The notes beneath the pieces are model-generated. The model was not told the origin of the DNA, searched no databases, and saw only the letters and a program-made list of their open reading frames with translations. This document shows positions 4,916 to 7,455 of a stretch of 7,455 nt of DNA, piece by piece; position 1 is the first letter of the stretch; each line of letters begins with the position of its first letter. The stretch is from PVC group bacterium. GTDB taxonomy: Bacteria; Verrucomicrobiota; Kiritimatiellia; CAIKKV01; PXCX01. The position numbers and the translations under genes were made by a program. Where the stretch lies: assembly GCA_003567575.1 (NCBI GenBank), contig PWZG01000605.1, positions 1-7,455 of the forward strand. Direction: 5' to 3'.

Positions 4916-6240
4916 AACATATCGACAAACGGTTGATGGGTCTTCAACAGTTGCTCGCCCATTTGATTGACTTCGTCCCCGTTGAGATGCGAGCAAACCG
5001 GATCGAGCCGCAAGGCATGCAATGCCTTGCGGCGGTCACCTTCGAAACAGGCATCCACGACCAGGTTGAAAGCGGTTGCGAAAGGCTGGACAAAGCCGGC
5101 GATCGGTTCGGGTAACAGGCCAAATGCAAGCGGTGTGAACCCGTTCTGATCTACCCGCATGGCTGTCTCGACCACGCTGCCCATGGGCAGATTGGCGATC
5201 TGCCCGATATTCGGCAGGTTGCCGACATCGATGAACGGTTTGCCCTGTGAATGCGCGGCGATAATATCGGCCGCCGTTTCGCGGCTGCGTTGCAGATATT
5301 CCGCATCGACTTCGCATGCGATCATTTTATCCAAATGGGTAATCCGGCGGTCAAACGCAGTGTGCCGCTCCTTAATGGTGGTCCGGGTGAGTTTATACTT
5401 CTCGATATTTTTGAGGTTGCTGATGTACTGCGGGAAAAATTCGCACGTATGCCGGTCGCCGAGATAGGGCATCACTCCGGTTAACCGGAACAGTTCAGTT
5501 GCCAGCGCGCGATTCGATTTGAAGCCCATCGGGTCCGGCGCCGATTCCCGCATCAGATCGGTCAGCGTCTGGGTGAGCAGCCGCTCATTGAGGTCGGCGA
5601 TGACGTCAAGGCTCTTGACTTTGGCCTCGGTGATCCAGAAGAAATGATTCAAACCCGCATAACTGACAGAGATTTCGTCTTCGCTTTCGACTTTGTAGTA
5701 CTGTTTGAGAAACGTCAGGTTTTCGAACAACCCGTGACACAGTCCGACGACCGGCCCTTTGCAGATCCTGCACAATACCTGCGTCAGTGTGGTCATCGGA
5801 TTGGTATAATTCAGGATCATCGCGCCCGGCGCCTGCCGGTTGATGGTCTCGCCAAGTTCCTTGAACACACCGAAATTACGGATGAAACGCGCCCAGCCAC
5901 CAGGGCCGGAGGTGTCTCCAACCGTATGGTAGATGCCGTACGCTTCGGGAATCGCAATATCGTGCGCCATCGCGTCCAGTCCGCCGGTGGAAATCGTGAT
6001 GACGAAATAGTCCGCGCCTGCAAACGCCGCGTCCCGCTGATCGGTCGCGGTGAACCTCGCGGGTTTCGTCAGTGTCGTGTTGAGTTTCTCAAGAAACCGT
6101 GCCACCCGTTGCGCCGCTCGCAAATCAATGTCATACAGCACGTACTCGGTTTCGCCGATCTCATCCGTCAACAACATATCCTTGACGATTTTCGGCGTCC
6201 ACGAATTGCTGCCGCCGCCGATGAATACCAGTTTTTTCAT
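4912..6240 (-). CDS. Glycoside hydrolase family 4 enzyme, probably alpha-glucuronidase-type
   Basis: A 442-residue protein of normal GH4 length. GH4 enzymes cleave glycosides by a redox-elimination mechanism using NAD+ and a divalent metal, usually Mn2+. Visible marks are the NAD-binding 'IGGGSNSWTP' (7-16) with D37/D39 after the second strand, 'VGDTSGPGG' (107-115), 'LNYTNP' (143-148), the metal Cys in 'GLCHG' (C168-H169-G170), the metal His in 'GLNHFFW' (H199) and 'GDRHTCEFFP' (261-270). The residues after the metal Cys sort GH4 subgroups; C-H-G is reported for alpha-glucuronidases such as Thermotoga Agu4B, whereas C-H-S marks alpha-glucosidases and galactosidases and C-N-V-P the 6-phospho-beta-glucosidases. 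Specificity is therefore inferred, not certain. There is no signal peptide, so it is cytoplasmic. Start 6240 has AGGAG at 6250-6254, 9 nt upstream. It has its own promoter region and converges with the PAS fragment. Confidence 0.93.
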   Translation of the reverse strand: MKKLVFIGGGSNSWTPKIVKDMLLTDEIGETEYVLYDIDLRAAQRVARFLEKLNTTLTKPARFTATDQRDAAFAGADYFVITISTGGLDAMAHDIAIPEAYGIYHTVGDTSGPGGWARFIRNFGVFKELGETINRQAPGAMILNYTNPMTTLTQVLCRICKGPVVGLCHGLFENLTFLKQYYKVESEDEISVSYAGLNHFFWITEAKVKSLDVIADLNERLLTQTLTDLMRESAPDPMGFKSNRALATELFRLTGVMPYLGDRHTCEFFPQYISNLKNIEKYKLTRTTIKERHTAFDRRITHLDKMIACEVDAEYLQRSRETAADIIAAHSQGKPFIDVGNLPNIGQIANLPMGSVVETAMRVDQNGFTPLAFGLLPEPIAGFVQPFATAFNLVVDACFEGDRRKALHALRLDPVCSHLNGDEVNQMGEQLLKTHQPFVDMF

Positions 6241-6272
6241 CCTTTCCCTCTCCTGTTCAGTTTTGTGTCATT

Positions 6273-6287
6273 CCCCCGAAACGGGGG
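6273..6287 (-). other. GC hairpin at the predicted 5' end of the GH4 mRNA
   Basis: CCCCCG (6273-6278), a 3-nt loop and CGGGGG (6282-6287) form a perfect 6-bp GC stem. Given the TATAAT at 6300-6295 on the minus strand, transcription should start near 6290-6288, so this stem would begin within the first few nucleotides of the transcript. No T-run follows on the minus strand, so it is not a terminator. Such 5'-terminal stems can protect mRNA from 5'-end-dependent decay. Confidence 0.45.
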
Positions 6288-6294
6288 CGTGCGG

Positions 6295-6300
6295 ATTATA
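6295..6300 (-). promoter_or_regulatory. -10 box upstream of GH4
   Basis: A perfect TATAAT on the minus strand lies 54 nt before the GH4 ATG. No good -35 box is found at 16-18 nt; the nearest TTG-containing hexamer (TTGCGT, 6326-6321) would leave a 20-nt spacer. This may be a weak or activator-dependent promoter. Confidence 0.45.
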
Positions 6301-6352
6301 CTTGCACACTTGGGTTGCGGACGCAAGCCCTGGCCGGGCGCAAACGCATCTA

Positions 6353-6358
6353 ATTATA
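6353..6358 (-). promoter_or_regulatory. Second TATAAT box upstream of GH4
   Basis: Another perfect TATAAT on the minus strand, 58 nt upstream of the first, in a short AT-rich island (6350-6368). It also lacks a clear -35 box. It could be an alternative GH4 start with a leader of about 107 nt, or chance. Confidence 0.3.
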
Positions 6359-6412
6359 CAATGATTCCTTGTGGCGCATGTCGGCCCGACGTGCGCCGTC
6401 CGAGGTCGGTCC

Positions 6413-6444
6413 GGCCTGCGATGTCGCAGCGACATCACGAGGCC
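6413..6444. repeat. Long inverted repeat in the GH4/LolA-like gap
   Basis: GATGTCGC (6420-6427) and GCGACATC (6429-6436) form a perfect 8-bp stem, enclosed by an outer stem GGCCT (6413-6417) / AGGCC (6440-6444) with a small internal loop (2 and 3 nt). On the plus strand a short T-rich stretch (TTGTTTT, 6449-6455) follows a few bases later, so weak terminator activity on that strand is possible; on the minus strand, the direction of both flanking genes, no T-run follows. Confidence 0.4.
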
Positions 6445-6551
6445 CCACTTGTTTTAGAGAGCCGGTGGCACGAGGGCGACGATTACGGTGGACGGTGGCA
6501 GCCGTTCGTCCTGGATGCTTTGTCGACGGTTATCGTGAACGGTGACGACAT

Positions 6552-7307
6552 TTAGTCGTCGATGGTTCCCATATCGCGCACGCGGAGGTTGGTACGCATT
6601 ATTCCCGGGTATCGCCGGATTACGATATCCTTGACCATCCATTCATCGTCGATTTTTCGGAAACTTCGGACTTGCATGCGCCGGATGCGCTCGGCGTTTG
6701 CGTTATAACCTTCCGCCTGTAAAAGCATGCGGTGCTGCCGGTCGATCCAAATCCGTACAAAATCGTACATGCCGGCTTCGTCATCCGGAGCCGCGACTTC
6801 GATTACCACGCATTCCTGGCCGCGTACCTCGTCGCGTCCGATGATTTCGCCGCCTTCCCACCACAGGAACGCCAGGCTAAGGTCGCCCCAGCTCATGGCG
6901 GTATTTCTGATCGGCGCGAAAAGGTCGGGTGGCGACGCCTCCTCGAACGTGGATCCGCGCCGGTAAAACAAATGGATACGATCGGTTTCGCGGCGGATGG
7001 TGACTTCTTCGAGATCCTTGCCGAAAGCATCGCGCAAGGTATAGCGCGCTTTGGGTGGATCATCGCCGAGATCCAGCAGGATATCGACATTGAGCATCGG
7101 TTGGCTATCCGTGCTGAGCCATCCCTTGATCCAGGTTGGTTGTCGCGGGAGCTGGCCGCGTACCGCTGCCAGCCATTGCGGAGCGGTTTGCGGTAACGGT
7201 GTGTCGGTACCGGCAAAGTTCGCGGTTTCCAAGGCATTCCCGCGGAATCCTGCCGCGAGAACGACAAGGATTATGGCTGCCGGTTTTTTGATGGTTGCAA
7301 GGTTCAT
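6552..7307 (-). CDS. LolA-like outer membrane lipoprotein-sorting protein, exported
   Basis: A 251-residue protein with an N-terminal signal peptide: positive 'KK' at 7-8, hydrophobic core 'AAIILVVLAAGF' (10-21) and a likely cut after 'GNA' near residue 25. The mature part has the features of the LolA-like family often named 'outer membrane lipoprotein-sorting protein' in PVC and other Gram-negative bacteria: 'SWGDLSLAFLWW' (139-150), 'WIDRQHRMLLQAEGY' (187-201), 'VRSFRKIDDEWMVKDIVI' (213-230). This is a single beta-sheet half-barrel expected to work in the periplasm; a true role in carrying lipoproteins is inferred from the fold only. No Shine-Dalgarno is evident, but the ATG overlaps the stop of the upstream gene as ATGA, so translation is probably coupled. 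The gene ends 311 nt before GH4, which has its own promoter region. Confidence 0.82.
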   Translation of the reverse strand: MNLATIKKPAAIILVVLAAGFRGNALETANFAGTDTPLPQTAPQWLAAVRGQLPRQPTWIKGWLSTDSQPMLNVDILLDLGDDPPKARYTLRDAFGKDLEEVTIRRETDRIHLFYRRGSTFEEASPPDLFAPIRNTAMSWGDLSLAFLWWEGGEIIGRDEVRGQECVVIEVAAPDDEAGMYDFVRIWIDRQHRMLLQAEGYNANAERIRRMQVRSFRKIDDEWMVKDIVIRRYPGIMRTNLRVRDMGTIDD

Positions 7308-7455
7308 ATATCGCGTGCGCCGTGATAGCCCGGACCGCCGGCGCCGGTATATCCGCCCGATGCGCCGGTGGCGGAGGCGGTAACCCAGAACGCGTAGAGT
7401 TCGCCCCGATCCATCTGGAACTGGAAACAGACCGGTTGATTCTTGCGGGCGGCCA
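7304..7455 (-). CDS. 3' end of an unidentified gene overlapping the LolA-like gene
   Basis: On the minus strand, an open frame enters from the right edge and runs about 50 codons to a TGA at 7306-7304, which overlaps the ATG of the next gene (ATGA). The residues read '...RKNQPVCFQFQMDRGELY' and then 'AFWVTASATGASGGYTG', ending 'AGGPGYHGARDI'. The text is protein-like, with alternating hydrophobic strands and a Gly-rich tail, and resembles C-termini of secreted sugar-active or sialidase-like proteins in Planctomycetes and Verrucomicrobia, but I cannot name the family. The four-base overlap indicates one operon with the LolA-like gene. Confidence 0.7.
   Translation of the reverse strand, partial: AARKNQPVCFQFQMDRGELYAFWVTASATGASGGYTGAGGPGYHGARDI

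Larger units (their letters stand above)
6241..6551. other. 311-nt structured noncoding gap between GH4 and the LolA-like gene
   Basis: The part next to GH4 holds its ribosome site, a GC hairpin and two minus-strand TATAAT boxes. The part at 6361-6551 is GC-rich with several inverted repeats, the longest at 6413-6444, and has no recognisable gene. A 64-codon stretch open on the plus strand (6361-6555) continues a frame that is antisense to GH4; I see no known protein in it. GACGAC (6544-6549) and GTCGTC (6555-6560) also form a stem across the LolA-like stop codon. Confidence 0.5.

Noticed and set aside
5644..6555. Long plus-strand open frame of 303 codons
   Set aside because: It lies mostly antisense to the well-supported GH4 gene, has low-complexity Arg-rich text and no recognisable domain or ribosome site.

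Overview
The window reads as bacterial chromosome with moderately high GC, carrying single-copy housekeeping-like and catabolic genes. No phage, transposon, CRISPR or RNA gene was recognised. The best guess for the host is an anaerobic member of the PVC group (Kiritimatiellota, Lentisphaerota or Verrucomicrobiota). Three things point there: the secreted protein whose C-terminus has the 'STDL-x-x-W ... RFYR' pattern typical of verrucomicrobial surface proteins, the LolA-like outer-membrane lipoprotein-sorting protein, and the FAD-dependent oxidoreductase family that these sugar-degrading bacteria carry in many copies. This is inference from protein style, not a taxonomic proof.

Layout: (1) 1-437, + strand: 3' end of a secreted Ala-rich protein with a FIVAR-like three-helix repeat. 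(2) 596-2324, + strand: a two-gene unit of a small 2[4Fe-4S] ferredoxin and a 493-residue FAD oxidoreductase. It is driven by a near-consensus promoter placed so that transcription should start on the A of the ferredoxin ATG, a predicted leaderless mRNA. (3) 2333-3022, - strand: yceH (DUF480), convergent with the oxidoreductase and only 8 nt away, with a perfect TATAAT box and a tandem dyad repeat just upstream. (4) 3048-3473: a roughly 425-nt AT-richer noncoding stretch with a cluster of consecutive stem-loops and a likely promoter for the next gene. (5) 3474-4331, + strand: a cytoplasmic transglutaminase-like (papain-fold) protein. One nucleotide after it come the remains of a hemerythrin/PAS (DUF438-family) sensor gene (4333-4883), broken by an internal deletion that removed half the HHE domain and half the PAS domain and shifted frame. 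(6) 4912-6240, - strand: a glycoside hydrolase family 4 enzyme with the C-H-G motif of the alpha-glucuronidase subgroup, with its own -10 boxes and a GC hairpin at the predicted 5' end of its mRNA. (7) 6241-6551: a noncoding, structure-rich gap. (8) 6552-7307 and 7304-7455, - strand: a LolA-like exported protein that overlaps by ATGA the 3' end of an unidentified upstream gene.

Functionally the window mixes redox chemistry (ferredoxin plus FAD enzyme, NAD+/Mn-dependent GH4) with carbohydrate use and envelope proteins. The ferredoxin probably serves as electron partner of the FAD enzyme. No single novel multi-gene system stands out. The most notable items are the decayed hemerythrin/PAS gene coupled to an intact transglutaminase-like gene, the leaderless ferredoxin, the tandem operator-like repeat ahead of yceH, and the stem-loop cluster beside it.
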